From NCBI GenBank assembly GCA_037176725.1, contig JAZBRS010000026.1:63218501-63282500 (forward strand): a DNA stretch of 64,000 bases, written 5' to 3'. Below, piece by piece: positions 11,192 through 22,849 of the stretch. Made by a program: the position numbers and the translations under genes. Under the pieces are notes generated by a model. It was not told the origin of the DNA. It made no database searches and worked only from the letters and a program-made list of their open reading frames with translations. Source of the stretch: Posidonia oceanica. Its lineage: Eukaryota; Streptophyta; Magnoliopsida; Alismatales; Posidoniaceae. Positions within the stretch are counted from its first letter, which is position 1; each line of letters starts with the position of its first letter.

Positions 11192-12908
11192 AAACCGCAT
11201 CTTGAAAACCAAGGTCTCCACTAGATTAGAGCCTGAAAACCTGAATCAATGCTCAGAAAACCACAACCACAACTCACTCACACAGCACGGAAAACTTGTC
11301 GTGTCACTCTAGCCATAAGCGATCGACCAACCCACAAGCAGTCGCTGAAGCACACTGCACTGCCACAGACAAGCTATCCTATGCAAGAGCTCCCTCGTCC
11401 CGGGTTCGTACTATAAGAACCCTCTATAAGTCCACTCTAGGACAAAAGCAGGGTCCGCCCTCTAGGCATCCTCACTGGACCTCATCCTCGGTCTCTTAGT
11501 CACTCAGACCTCAACCTCGGCCTCTCAGTCTTGGACCTTATCGTTGGTCTCTTAGTCACTCAAACATCAGCCTCGACCTCTCGGTCCTCTAAAACCACGG
11601 AACCTCAGACACATGCCTGATCCTCCAAAGGTATCAGTCATCCCTGGTCCGCTAGTACGATCCTACGGTCCTTTTGGTTCCTCAAAAACCACAGAAAACC
11701 ACACGAACCTCATCCTAGGCAACCGACTCTCGACCATCTAGGAGTATCAGTCGTCCCTTGTCCGCAGACCAGAAGCTTCAGCCTCTTGGCCCATCAAAAC
11801 CTCGAAAATTCATTTTCCAAAACATCTGCAAAACTTATGCATTTCTTTTTCCAAATCCTTTTGGAAAATCATTTCAAAAATCATTTCGAAATCATCTCGA
11901 AAATCCTGCAAAACACCACACAAAATTCAATACAAAATGTTACACCAAAACTCACGTGAAAACCACACAAAAGCACCAAGATAAGCATCCACTGCAACTA
12001 CTGCTGCAGCAGGCCGCATGAGAAAAATGCACCCCTGACCCACGCATCCAATACGCGCGTCCTATATGCGCCTCAGGCCAAACAATTGGCTTGAGGGCAC
12101 AGGGCACGCACAGCCCGTCCCCAAAACACCTGCAACCCACACAAATCGTCGGGAAAACTAAGAAACCAAGGAAAATCTACGAAAAACACAATCCTAAACA
12201 TGATTCACACATCCAAGCACATATACATCAAATCCCGCACAATCAAATCCATGCATTCAATTCCTTATTCAACTACAATATCACAATCCACAAGAATTGG
12301 GTTCTCATAAAAACCCAACAACGACCAATCGTCATGATACAGGATTCCCACCTGAAATCCCAAGCACAATCACAACAAGAGGCATTATATCAACAGAATA
12401 AGGACGACGTTGGGTAGGATGCGTACTTCCACCGACATTCGGCTCCCACACCTACTCAACCATAGCAACCCAATAGCGGCAGCAACGGCAGCGACTCAAC
12501 GACACGACGGTGACTTGGTGACAATGATGGTGGCAACCCAGTTGCAGCAACGGCGAACGACAACTCAGGGTGGTGGCAACAGTAGCAGCATGACAACGAT
12601 GACAGCGAGGATAGTGTTGAGCGTCGATGACAACAGCAGCGTCCTCTCCCTCTTGCCCTCTTAGGCTTCTCCCTCTCTAATTCTCATCTCTCTCTTTCTG
12701 ATCTTCCTCTTCTCTTTTCCTTCCTCTCTCCTATCTTCTCGAACTCTCCCAACATCTAAAAGAACCCCACGGATCCCAACTGATCACTAAAATACAATTA
12801 AGTGGAAACTCAGTCCCATATTCTTAACTATTAAAATTCGTCTTGAATATGCCACTGCAATATGCGCCTGCAAAACACATCTGGACCACAGAGACCTCGG
12901 GTGTTACA
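11192..12908 (-). repeat. Second, partial Tekay/Del-like LTR copy
   Basis: Starts in mid-LTR: AAAACCAAGGTC near 11207 corresponds to 8669. It runs to a second right end, CCTCGGGTGTTACA at 12908. Both copies share ATATGCGCCT and CTGGACCA near their ends, so they belong to one family. There is no polypurine tract beyond 12908, so this is not a simple 3' LTR. Open frames inside (for example 12091-12417) are incidental. Confidence 0.55.
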
Positions 12909-13753
12909 AGTTTTTATGTGAACTATATTTTTGAACAAATAGTTTATTTTCGGCCAATGCTGCAAGGGAGGATGGTGAAGTAAGAGGAAAAAAGTAAATG
13001 GTTAACAAAGTTATTTATACTAAAGCTACGTATTTAGAATTGTTTTCACAGAGGGGATGAAGAATGACAATAATGAATTAAAATATGAAGGAAGAAAAAG
13101 ATTATTCATCACCACTAGGTAACATCAAATTTGTTTTCAACGGTAAGAATAAATGGAGCAAGATGTCTCTTATTGGCCCTTAAATGTAAATGTTGATTCG
13201 TTATATGTAGACTTTCATTACTGATATGATTAATGTGTATGTTCTTCTTAATTAATATTTTTATGTTATGTAAAATCTTACTTTAATATCAATTAAAAGG
13301 AAAATACATTAAGCAATATCTTCTCATGATAATCAATAACTACAATGTCCTCCTTGAGTGTATATCTTTCCTAATTTTGAAGGAAAAGCATATGATCTTT
13401 TTTTTAAAATTGTCATAATATTTTTTATGACTTCTAAATATCTATGCATGGTATGCATTAATAAATTATCGTTGACATCTTTTTTTTCTTTCCATCCATC
13501 GCTTAGATTTTTCACTTGTTTGAACTATCATGTACAAACACAGAGAAACAAGTAAAACGAAAACATGATTCATTCCTCCTTTCCTCCACACCTTGCGCAC
13601 AAAGAGCAATCATCATCCAAATCCTTTAGAAAACGATCCGACGGCTACTATTACACCATCATCACCCGGATCCAAACCCGACCCGTTTATAATCCTCCTT
13701 ACCACCACCCCATCGTGTAGCAGAAGCAGAGCGGAGCACGTTCCTCCATAGCA
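12909..13753 (+). promoter_or_regulatory. Upstream region of the G-patch gene
   Basis: No gene seen. AT-rich to about 13560, then C-rich sequence expected of a plant 5' UTR and promoter. TTTATAAT lies near 13685, about 70 bases before the start codon, too close to be a confident TATA box. The first 650 bases show no recognisable element. Confidence 0.3.
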
Positions 13754-14374
13754 ATGGCGGGAGCAGAAGAAGACGACGACTACTTGGGCGACCTCTCCCT
13801 CTTCCTCCCACCCGAACAGAACCCTTCCTCCTCCAAAAAGGTCCCTCTACCCAAGAAGCAAGAAGAACCTCAAAGACCCAAGAGACCCAGATCGGTTTCG
13901 TGGCAGGAGCAGCGGAGAATCGACCGGGAAACAAAGCAGAAGCAGGAGGACGACCTGACGGTGGCGGGCACGAAGACCCAGATCCCCCCGTCCAACGTGG
14001 GGTTCAGGATGCTTCGGATGATGGGATACAGCCCCGGGTCAGCGCTCGGGAGGGCGGGAACCGGGCTTGCCGAGCCGGTGGGGCTGGAGATCAGGAGGTC
14101 GAGAGCGGGGATCGGGAGGGAGTCGGTGGTGGAGGAGAGGGCAAGGAAGGAGAGAGAGGCGGAGGAGAGGAAGAGGAGGAGGGAGGAGGATTTGGTGGTG
14201 GAGTTCGGTGCGAGGCAGAAGATGCAATGGAGGAGTAAGAGGGTGGAGTGGGACTACAGGAAGGCCGAGGCGGCGCTGGCACAGTTGGAGAATAGTGAGA
14301 TTGTTGTGGAGGAGAAGAAAGATGAGGTGGGGGAGGAGAAAGAAGAAGAGGAGGAAGAACAGATTACTGAAGAG
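13754..14374 (+). CDS. Exon 1 of the G-patch gene
   Basis: 207 codons, ending GAAGAG before a GTTTGT donor. Reading through the donor would add about a dozen unrelated residues before a stop at 14416, so a single-exon reading would lose the conserved DUF4187 end. The exon is GC-rich with many GAGG runs, so long open frames on the opposite strand are composition artefacts. Confidence 0.92.
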
Positions 14375-16280
14375 GTTTGTTTTTTGATAGAAAATTTTGA
14401 ATCTTTCATTGAATGACACTAGTAATAACTACATTCATTCAGTTTATCTATGAATCAGTTACTGGATTAATATACACTTCATTAGTTGCATTCTGTCTAT
14501 GAATTTTAGCTTCTGTACTATGCGTACTTTAATTAGCTTTCCAGTGGATTGTTTCTGTCTAGAGAGGTCCTCGAAACTTCAAATGGCACTTAATGTTGTG
14601 GTTATAGCATATGGTGGTGCTGTTTAGTTACTTGAATGTGCGAAAACTGTTATTCTTTCTTAATTCTTTTTGAAAACTTGAACTTGTAGTTGTTGGCATA
14701 AGCTAGTGATGAGATATTGTCACTTTGGCCTTTCACTTAACAAGCAAGTTCTAGTTATCCTAGCTATAAGAGGGAATAAGAAGTTCAGCAAGTAATGTAC
14801 TAATTATTTTCCAACGTGTTTTTGTCAATCAGCTTATCTGCTTAATAGTTTTCAAGCCATTTTAGTAGGACTGAAACTAGCATTCTCCCTGGGATAGCCG
14901 TCATGTTTGGTGCATTTACAGTGTAGATTTGGACCCTTTTGGTTTAGCTTATAATTTGGTTATAAGCTGAATTTAATGTCATAATGTAAAACGGGATGTT
15001 TTGCAACCTGTCCAGAATCACTTATAAGCTTTTTCAAAATAGATTTTAAATAAGCAAGAGAGTAGATGATTCTCATTATAACTTATACTGGAACACTCAA
15101 TATTCTTAGCCACGACATGTAAGTTATAACAGTGTCAAATGGATGCCTATTAGGTTAATTCACAGCCATAAACCTGTATATATGAGTGCAATCATCTGCC
15201 ATATAAAATTCTGAATTTGCTTGATGCTGTGTTTGTTGCTCACTCTACAAAATGGTATTTATGTACTTTCTTTTGATTTAGCTTATTTATTTTGGAATAG
15301 GTTAGGTTTTTTAAAATTTTATCAACTGTTAACAGTTTTTTTTCAACATAAATCTATTCAATTCCCTAGAAAGCGGTGCATATTCACCTTTAGAGATCAC
15401 AAACTGCGTAATCCAGCCAAAGAGTGATGAAAATTGATAGTATAGTAACAGTTGTTGTGATTTGAATTTCAGCTTTTCAGTGAATAATGAGTGAAATTTA
15501 TGATTTTTGCTTCACCGAGTCTGCACTATTTGTTTCCATAAAGATAATAAGAATGTAAAATCCTAATTATTCAATATTTGAATACCATTGAATCTTTGAA
15601 TCAAACTTAAAGGAGTGCATCATGTCTTTATTTAGACTTCTGAATGCCAGTCATGCTAAACACTTCTGGTCGAACAGTTTCATATGTCACCTCAGAGAGT
15701 GGACATGTGTTCCTTTCTCAAAGCCATCCATAACAAAACCAAAAAATTCATATAGAGACTGCCATTGCATTATTGCGAAAAGGAACTAGGAAACACTCTA
15801 AGTTGTCTAATATTTGAATAACGTTAGTTCTTAAGTTATTTTGTGTTTTCCACTGTTTTTATTCTTCGGCATGCACCTTTTGTTGGTACCCTGTATGTCA
15901 TTTTTTCAGAGAGAGTTTGTCCACTACAATCATGTCTGGTCCTATGTGTTATTCTCTTAACACTTCTATCAATTGTCTCAAATGAGGAACTCTTACAAGA
16001 GTTTTCCATGCTTCTTTCTCGCATGTTCGTCCTTTTTGCTGTTGCTTGTTTGAAATCACAGAGACACCAGCAAAATTGACGGTGGAAACAACAACCAAGT
16101 TGTATTTTATCAGTTTAAGCCTGCTCATGATCGGTCTATTAACAAGTACTTCAGAAAGTAGGAACATGTGAACACCGACATGATGTTAATCCCAATTTTC
16201 CTGCAGGATCTGCAGGCCATATTAACGAAGTTACGAGAAGAGCATCGATATTGCCTCTATTGTGGATACCAGGTTAGTTG

Positions 16281-16314
<34 letters not shown>

Positions 16315-19300
16315 AATTTCTAACCTCAAGCGGTAATCCAAAATTATATCCACCTCTTCTAATATTGGTCACATTGTGGTTTGCATTCACAAGTGGTTTG
16401 CAAATGGAAATTATTAGTGGAAAAGATAATCATCATCTATTATTTTGATTAGGGATTACACGTGTATATATGATAATGACTAGGGTAAATGGATATTAAT
16501 ACTCTCCCTCAAACTAATGCATATATATCTAACATACCCAGTTTGTTACATAAAAACTCGAAAACAGTAATACCCAATCCTTTAGCAAAAATATCAGCTA
16601 GTTGTTAAGAAGAAAGAGTATATGGAGTAGGGATAATCCTTTTTACAACTGTCTCTCACGTAGTGACAATTCATTTCAATGTATTTTGTTCATTCATGAA
16701 ATGCTAGGTTGTTTGCAATGAAGATAGCGATTTGATTATCATAATGCTTTGGCATAAGTAATTGTACTGTGAAATCTAGTTCAATCAATAAGGATTTAAG
16801 CTACATCATCTCACAAGCAGTCTGAGTTATGGATCTGTATTCGGCCTCTGCACTAGATCTAAAGATCACATTTTGTTTCTTATTTCTCCATGTGACTAGG
16901 TTACCTGTAAAGACCCGGTCCCGTGGGCATAATCGGATCCCAGTTCGTTAACTATCTAACTGTCTAAATCAACACAAACTCCTACTGTGCACTCTAATCC
17001 AATCCTATTCATTAAATTTATCCATAAAAGAATATATATTACTTCAGATACACATGAATATACAAACTTCCAAATTTACAACGAAATAATCCTAATAAAT
17101 CTAATCCTTTAGATCTTCTAAGTTTGTCAGTCTCTTAATCCGAAAAAAAATCAATAACAAGGAGTGAGTTAAAAAATCCAGCAAGCATTATCCAATGAAT
17201 TCATAACCATAAAAAGGACAATCAATGAAGGAATATGACTTGATTCAATAAGTTCATATAAACGATGTTCAAACTGAAACTTTGATTAGAATATGTCTCT
17301 ACATCTCTATATTCTTAATCTTCAATCATTACAACTTAGGCAGCCTCTACACTAGATGGCTCCAGGTTGACATCAGGTAATCCTTTCCTCTTTGGCGGCT
17401 CCACACTTATAGTCACATAGCTCTTTTCTTGGTAGCTCTTTCCTAAGAAGTCATTTCTTAGACTTGAAACTTGATGTAGTTAATATTCTAATCTCAATCG
17501 TTTGATAAGTTAACGATAGAACATAAATATCATTAATAAGAGCATTCAAACGGAACTTGAAAAGTTCTTTTAGATCTGAATGAAAGGAATTGGACTTGAA
17601 AATAAAAGTCATGAATAATACTTACCTTAATCATTCGTAATCTCCTCATAAACTCAATCATGTATATTGTCTATTAAACATTAGTCTAAAAATCCATATT
17701 TTCGACCCCAATAATCCGTTTTATTAGAGAAAGTTATAGAATATCGCGTTATCTTTCCAACGCATCTAAAATCATAAAATTCCGACTTACTTATTGAAAG
17801 TTATTATTGAAATAATACCTATGGTGCAGACAAGACAGAATTTACCTAATGGCTAAACTTTCATTGCTATCAACATCAATCTCTTTTCTTTTGTTCTCGT
17901 TTCTTTCTCCCTCTTTCTCTTTAGTATCTAAGGCTTATACTTGCAAAACTAAATGCCCTTAAGTCATATATATAAAGGGGAGAGATATTTTCATCAATAA
18001 TCTTCTAAATCATAAACATAATTCACTTTCCTATTTTAGATATAATTAAAACCAAATTTCTATAAATAATAAGGTAACTAATCTAATTCAAGATTTAAAT
18101 TCACTTACCTTAATTTAAATATTCTTGATTCAAATCTAAATACAATCTTGCTATATCTATAATTTCAAATTCAGAAAAATCAAGAATCTTACTTGATTCA
18201 AATCTAAATCAAATCTTACTATATCTATAATTTCAAATGCAGAAAAATCAAAGATCTTACATTACCTTCCACATAAGTACAATAACTAGAAGTGGATTTC
18301 CTATCTCCTTTATCCCCTGTAGAATTGGAATCTGAGTATGCCTCATAACGATGATGTACATAACTAAGCCTTTACTTAGAGTCCCTTTAATATAGGTTAA
18401 TACCCGTAGTGCACCATTTCAATGAACTGCCATTGGTTCATGCATAAACTGACTGAGGAGACCAACTACATAAGATATATGTGGACATGTAACAGTCGGA
18501 TAAATCAGTTTTCCAAACATCCTTCTATATCGTCCTACATCCTCAAAAAACTCAAGGGTATCATCCAGAAGTTTGGATTGGGACCAACAGGTGTAGTCTC
18601 TGGTTTGCATTCCAATACACCTACCTCTTGTAGTAAGTCAAGAGCATATTTTCTTTGTGATAACACCATCTTCCCCTTACGATAAGCAAATTCAATTCCA
18701 AGGGAGTACCTTGATTTGCCCATGCCTTTGGTAGCAAAATGATTTCTCAGATACTCCTTGGACTCTGCAATGCCTGCTTTGTCATTGCGAGTCAATGTCA
18801 TCAACATAAACAGCAAGGATGAAAATGTCACCACTGTTCTTTTTTATAAAGACTGAGTGATCCACTGCACAATGGTGAAAATCAGCTCCACAGAGCATGG
18901 TGTACAGTTCTTGAACTGAACGATCACCTTGTTGAACAGAGAAAAGCTGCTCATAGATCTCAAAGACACAAGAGATGTTCTTGTCATGCCCATAGGTTTC
19001 CTTCAAAGTATCTGTGAGGAACATGACATCTAAGGAGATGTTCTCTTCCATATTGTTGACCAACCATGAAATCACACCACAATTTGTATATGTGGGATCC
19101 TTTGGTGGTAGGGGTTCTTCAGTAATATGTTAAAGCTTCCAGTGAGCGCCCAAGAATATTGTGAAGGCTTTGGCCCAAAGATGATAGTTCTTCCCATTCA
19201 TTTTTATACTTGTACCACTGAGATTGCGCACCCATAGATCATGAGAGGAGGAGGAAGCCATTCCAGAGCCCAAACAGACACACAACTACACAGCAACAGC

Positions 19301-21530
19301 TCAGAAACACTAAATATAGGGCACAAGGGGGATCCGGTGGTCCTATGTAACGTCCACACATGCATGGGTTAGTGGAAGCAATAACAAAAACTCCATGAAT
19401 GTGTGAATATTACAAATAGATAAAAGAAAACAGTTAAAGTACTATTATATTTATTACATCTCTTAAATCTATTCATTACATTGCTATTACATGACTTGGA
19501 ATGTAACTTAAAGCTAAAATAGTGTTCTTCTGGGTCCTATGTGTATCTAATTAAGTTACATAATTCACCATGCAATTCCAAGCTAAAGTAACTCTATGAT
19601 TCATAATTACCTGCAGTAAACAACACAATATAAGTTTATGAAAACCCAGTATGCATGTGGAATCCTAACTTATCATAATTTTAGACCGACTTATGATAAA
19701 TTCTTTGTTTTCACTTTCATTTCCTTTCAGTCTTTTAGTGGATCCCTTGGACCACCCACCGCTATCATGAAACAGTCTTCCAGTTGGTATACAACCCATC
19801 TCACTCTCGTTATTACATGTTCAATTTCATACTTGATTCTTTAGTGAGGACCTTATATACCAACTTGTGTCAGTCTTGTCGTTGCCACTAGATCCTCAAA
19901 AGGATCCAACATTAAACCTCGTTAAGCCAATGCATCCTCCCTTAGGGTCATTATTCCGAAAAGTCATATGCTAAAACCTTGTTCTCTCTCTCGCATACCT
20001 TATCTTTAGAGATACTTGCATTATTTATATTTTCCACTTGAATGGACTAATCTTTAATTCTTTATAAATCTAAGGACTTAACTGTAAAATTTTATTCTGC
20101 TTAGTAACAATAAATGCAAGAGTTCTTATGTAATTTATTCTTAAGTTTCTATTCATAGGATATGACTATAGTTCAAGATCAATAATAAAACTTTAGTTCA
20201 TTGTTGAAAAATAGTACTACGATTCATCATCTAGAAATAAATCTACAATTCTTGGGTTGATTTGTAATTTTTTCCAACATGTACATAACTTACATCTAGC
20301 TCCAAGTTATTCAAGCAAATATCATAAATTTTGAAATAACTCAATCCATAATCTTTTAGTTACCTAGATGCAACGATAATAACATGTCAAGAAAGATATA
20401 ACATAAAACATACAACATAAGGACTTTACTGTAAATTTGTAAGACTTAAATCAAAACCGCAAAATATCTATCGTCTTCAACCTCAAGCACATGTGTCATT
20501 GCAATCGTTTACGGTAAACCCATTACAAATAAATCTACAATACCTAAATAAATCTCATGCAATCACTATTCACAAGTATTATTCATTTATTTTTCTTCAA
20601 CCAAACAAAATAAATCATTATTCATCTTCTTCCTCAACTAATGCAATAGTAACCCAACGGAATCCATCTAAAATCCATACAACTCATTGCATACCTTACA
20701 TTGGTGATCTTCTCGATCGATCGACGAGCCTCGCTGCTAAGTCCGACGAGCTCTCTCTCTTTCTCGACCGTGACCTCCGGCCTCTCCTCTCTCTCGGCAA
20801 CCTCCTCTCTCTATCTCACTAACCGCCACTCTCTCTTCCTCTTCCTCTTCCTCTCGCAATGCTGCCACAAGGAAGCAAGATCCACCTATTTATAAGCCCC
20901 GAATGAAACCCAAAACGCTTCGCAATTGTAACTATCGTCATCAACAGCTTGTTGACGTCTCCACTTTTGCCGACGCCTTCGCTCCTCAATGCATCCGTTC
21001 ATCTCGACCGACACCTCCGCTCCTCAACGCATCTGATCGTTCCATAGCTGAAACAACCGGTCATTACACCCTAGGGCACCAATAGGACTCTCCTAGCCTC
21101 GCTAGAGGGAGTAGCAGTAGGAGAGAGCATTGGCACAGGCAGCAGTGGCAGTGGGTGGTAGTGGTAGGGTGGAGGCTAGGGTTTCAGGATCCTAACCTAT
21201 GCTCTTAATACCATATTAGTGTAAAAGAGAATCATCATCTTTTATTTTGATTAGGGATTACACATGTGTATATATAATAATGATTAGGGTAAATGGATGT
21301 CCATTACATCCATTTACCAGACATCCATTTACCTAACTACTGCACTAACAGAAATCACATGCCCTTTTTTGTTTCTAAATTACGTAGAACTGGGAAATAG
21401 GAATATTGGTTTTGTACAAGCATATTGCTAGCTATTTATTGCTTATCTTGTATTTTTGGCCTTATTTCAGTATGAATCAGCAGAGTCTCTGGAAGTAAAC
21501 TGCCCAGGACTTACAGAAGAGGACCATTAG
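13754..21530 (+). CDS. G-patch / DUF4187 domain protein (GPATCH11-like), three exons
   Basis: Exons 13754-14374, 16207-16272 and 21471-21530 join in phase to 248 residues. The start codon sits in a good plant context (TAGCAATGGCGGGAG). The protein has an acidic N-terminus, a basic Pro/Lys stretch (about 29-60), a G-patch (about 78-123, with NVGFRMLRMMGYSPGSALG and AGIGRES), a charged Arg/Glu coiled-coil-like region (about 124-206), then the short C-terminal DUF4187 block built from exons 2 and 3: HRYCLYCGYQY with two Cys, then NCPG and a closing EEDH. G-patch proteins of this family bind RNA and are linked with DEAH helicases and splicing; this copy's own role is inferred. Intron 2 is swollen to 5.2 kb by a copia element. 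The neighbour on the right is convergent. Confidence 0.93.
14375..16206 (+). other. Intron 1 of the G-patch gene
   Basis: Donor GTTTGT, acceptor TTTTCCTGCAG, phase 0. AT-rich. Around 14930-15080 a block rich in TTATAAGCT-type inverted motifs looks like a small MITE, but its ends are not clear. No other gene is seen. Confidence 0.75.
16207..16272 (+). CDS. Exon 2 of the G-patch gene
   Basis: 22 codons between CTGCAG and GTTAGT, encoding DLQAILTKLREEHRYCLYCG and the next two residues. This is the first half of the DUF4187 block with its CxxC pair. Far too short to be found as an open frame; supported by splice sites, phase and family match. Confidence 0.92.
16283..16312. repeat. (GT)15 microsatellite
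   Basis: An uninterrupted GT dinucleotide run, ten bases inside intron 2 after the donor. Confidence 0.95.
16412..16501 (-). repeat. 3' LTR of the intronic copia element
   Basis: 90 bases sharing GATTAGGGATTACAC and GGGTAAATGGAT with the 5' LTR at 21214-21350. It lacks about 45 bases present there (a doubled ATCCATTTACC block), and its first bases are TATTA rather than TGTTA. Confidence 0.82.
16502..16513 (-). other. Polypurine tract of the intronic copia element
   Basis: The minus strand reads TTTGAGGGAGAG immediately before the 3' LTR, the usual copia plus-strand primer. Confidence 0.75.
16620..16905 (-). pseudogene. copia RNase H remnant
   Basis: Continuation of the same element after the nested LTR. 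The minus strand reads NLVTWRNKKQNVIFRSSAEA and EYRS, then stops (one at the MM-stop-LKS position, one in the NNLAFHE-stop-TKY region). This is the C-terminal RNase H region of copia pol. Confidence 0.85.
16906..18261 (-). repeat. Solo LTR nested in the copia RNase H
   Basis: Begins TGTAAAGACCCGG and ends GATCTTACA, flanked by the exact TSD TTACC (16901-16905 and 18262-18266). It splits the codons for the GN of copia GNLVTW. The TGTAAAGACC left end looks like the inverted 3' end of a Tekay-type LTR, so orientation is probably minus. No coding sequence; AT-rich. Confidence 0.88.
18280..19261 (-). pseudogene. copia gag fused to RT by internal deletion
   Basis: From the ATG at 19261 the minus strand encodes a copia gag N-terminus (MASSSSHDLWVRNLSG, then NYHLWAKAF). 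Near 18900 reading passes without a stop from a gag segment (QGDRSVQELYTML) into the RT palm (DHSVFIKKN, AVYVDDI). RT continues with KGMGKSRYSLGIEF and the LLSQFMHEP end near 18430, then the start of RNase H. About 2 kb that should hold protease, integrase and the RT fingers are missing. Frameshifts occur near 18790 and 18600. Not functional. Confidence 0.85.
19346..21068. repeat. Solo LTR nested in the copia leader
   Basis: Begins TGTAACGTCC and ends GGTCATTACA, flanked by TCCTA (19341-19345) and CCCTA (21069-21073), a TSD with one T/C change. It sits in the untranslated leader between the primer-binding site and gag. No gene inside; the short frames at 20493-20895 are Ser/Leu-rich chance frames. 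Orientation unclear. Confidence 0.78.
21201..21213 (-). other. Primer-binding site of the intronic copia element
   Basis: The minus strand reads TGGTATTAAGAGC directly after the 5' LTR, one change and one insertion from the initiator-Met tRNA primer site TGGTATCAGAGC of plant copia elements. Confidence 0.75.
21214..21350 (-). repeat. 5' LTR of the intronic copia element
   Basis: 137 bases. On the minus strand it starts TGTTAGTGCAG at 21350 and ends next to the primer-binding site. The terminal CA has decayed. Confidence 0.82.
21471..21530 (+). CDS. Exon 3 of the G-patch gene
   Basis: 19 codons and a TAG stop, encoding YESAESLEVNCPGLTEEDH. The CPG and the acidic/His end complete the DUF4187 block. 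Acceptor TTATTTCAG, phase 0. Confidence 0.92.
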   Translation, partial: YESAESLEVNCPGLTEEDH

Positions 21531-22274
21531 CAGCTTCTCTGCATGGATTGGTCATGCCTGCTATTTGATGCCTAGCATCTCATTTAAGGACGCAACACAT
21601 CCAGGTCAAGGAAGATATCAGCTGCCATGATCAAGAAAGAAAAAATACCAATCAGGAACTCTTCTTTCTAGGATTCAACGTTGTCACTGAGTGGTAAATT
21701 GCCCATTTCCTGGCTGCCATGTACAGGTGCTTCAGAGGTTCTCGCTCCATTGTTAAATTGGGAGCACCTTCAGTGAGGGTTTTGAAAGGTTTCTAACAGT
21801 TGGAACACATAAATTCTCAAATTATCTTGTTTAAAGTTGTAACATTTGACAAGTCCATGATCAATGAAGTTTTCCAGTATCCAGACTCATGTGCTAGGCT
21901 CTTAGCTGCCTAGAGACCTTACTAACTTACATACCATCGCTGAAAATCTTTTCTACCAAATAACTTTTAATGCTCTGCACATTTCAAGGGTACAGGCGTA
22001 CAGCGGTCCCAGCAAAAACTGACATACAAGCCTTCAATTTTATTCCACTATATTTTCCATGTACATAAAGCATCATCTGTTTCGAAAAATTCCAGATACT
22101 GAAATTCAAACCACAAGAAATATAAATAACCCGCTAGTATAAGAGTTTAATACGATGGTTTCAAAAGGAAATATTGTCAATCGACGCAGAAACACAGCGG
22201 CTACTTCAGAATTCAAAGCCTTAAAACAGTCAGACAAAACAACATTAATACATAGATAATCAAACTTGCAAGAA
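21531..22274. terminator. Shared 3' region between two convergent genes
   Basis: 744 bases between the stop codons of the G-patch gene (plus) and the SPL gene (minus). On the minus strand AATAAA at 22044-22039 is a plausible SPL polyadenylation signal, 230 bases after its stop. I see no clear AATAAA for the plus gene. No other gene is seen. Confidence 0.5.
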
Positions 22275-22849
22275 CTAGAGAGACCAATGCACAAGACTAT
22301 TGGAAGAGCTGTGTTCCCTACTTCCCTGCAAAGCAAGTTCAAGCTCTCCAGAGAACCGTCTGTTGCTTGGTTCAGCTGCAAGACCAAGACTCATCTCCGG
22401 TGGGATCTCATGCATGCCTCCACTAGTACCATGTCCTTTGATACTCCATGGATTGTTCATGAAACTAGTTGCAGCAGTTGATTGAGCCATTTGGGCACCT
22501 CCGTGAGTGTTAGTTGAAATCATTGGAGCTCGGCTGCTTGCAGCAGAGGCAGCAGCCACCCATGGCTGATTTGACAGAAGAGAGAGAGCACACCTGGAGT
22601 CTGAGACTCCAAGACATTCGCTCGTTTGTATTTCGTGATGGGCAAAGAGTAATCCACCTGTTGAACCTCGACCATATGGATTGACCAGTTGTGTCGGAAC
22701 CCTGCTGGATGGAGGGGCATCAAGTGTACCTTGCCAGGGGTCGGCGACAGGATGGTCATTAGCTCGAACGGTTGGCCACATGCCTCTAGCACCACTGGGT
22801 TGCCTAGGATAGGTGAAATCCATAAGAAAGCCTCCAAATCTGCCACCAT
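22275..22849 (-). CDS. Exon 3 of the SPL gene
   Basis: Starts after CTCCGAAG and reads [18 protein letters not shown] when joined to exon 2. Family-typical, and the phase closes exactly on the stop. It carries the miR156 site. Starting further upstream at an in-frame ATG would read intron. Confidence 0.92.

Larger units (their letters stand above)
16412..21350 (-). mobile_element. Complete but decayed Ty1/copia element in intron 2
   Basis: Flanked by the exact 5-bp TSD GAAAT (16407-16411 and 21351-21355). Short LTRs lie at 21350-21214 (5') and 16501-16412 (3'). The primer-binding site (21213-21201) and polypurine tract (16513-16502) are where a minus-strand copia element should have them. 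Coding remains are gag, RT and RNase H. Two solo LTRs (16906-18261 and 19346-21068) inserted later, each with its own TSD. Removing them leaves about 1.85 kb, far less than a full copia element, so the middle of the polyprotein was deleted. Confidence 0.88.
16273..21470 (+). other. Intron 2 of the G-patch gene, expanded by transposons
   Basis: Donor GTTAGT, acceptor CTTATTTCAG. 5198 bases, of which 16412-21350 plus one 5-bp duplicate are inserted DNA; without them the intron would be about 254 bases. The insert runs antisense to the gene. Confidence 0.88.

Noticed and set aside
13662..14419. Long open frames on the other strand and other frames over exon 1 of the G-patch gene
   Set aside because: The exon is GC- and GAGG-rich, which keeps all frames open; only the plus frame has domains and correct splicing.
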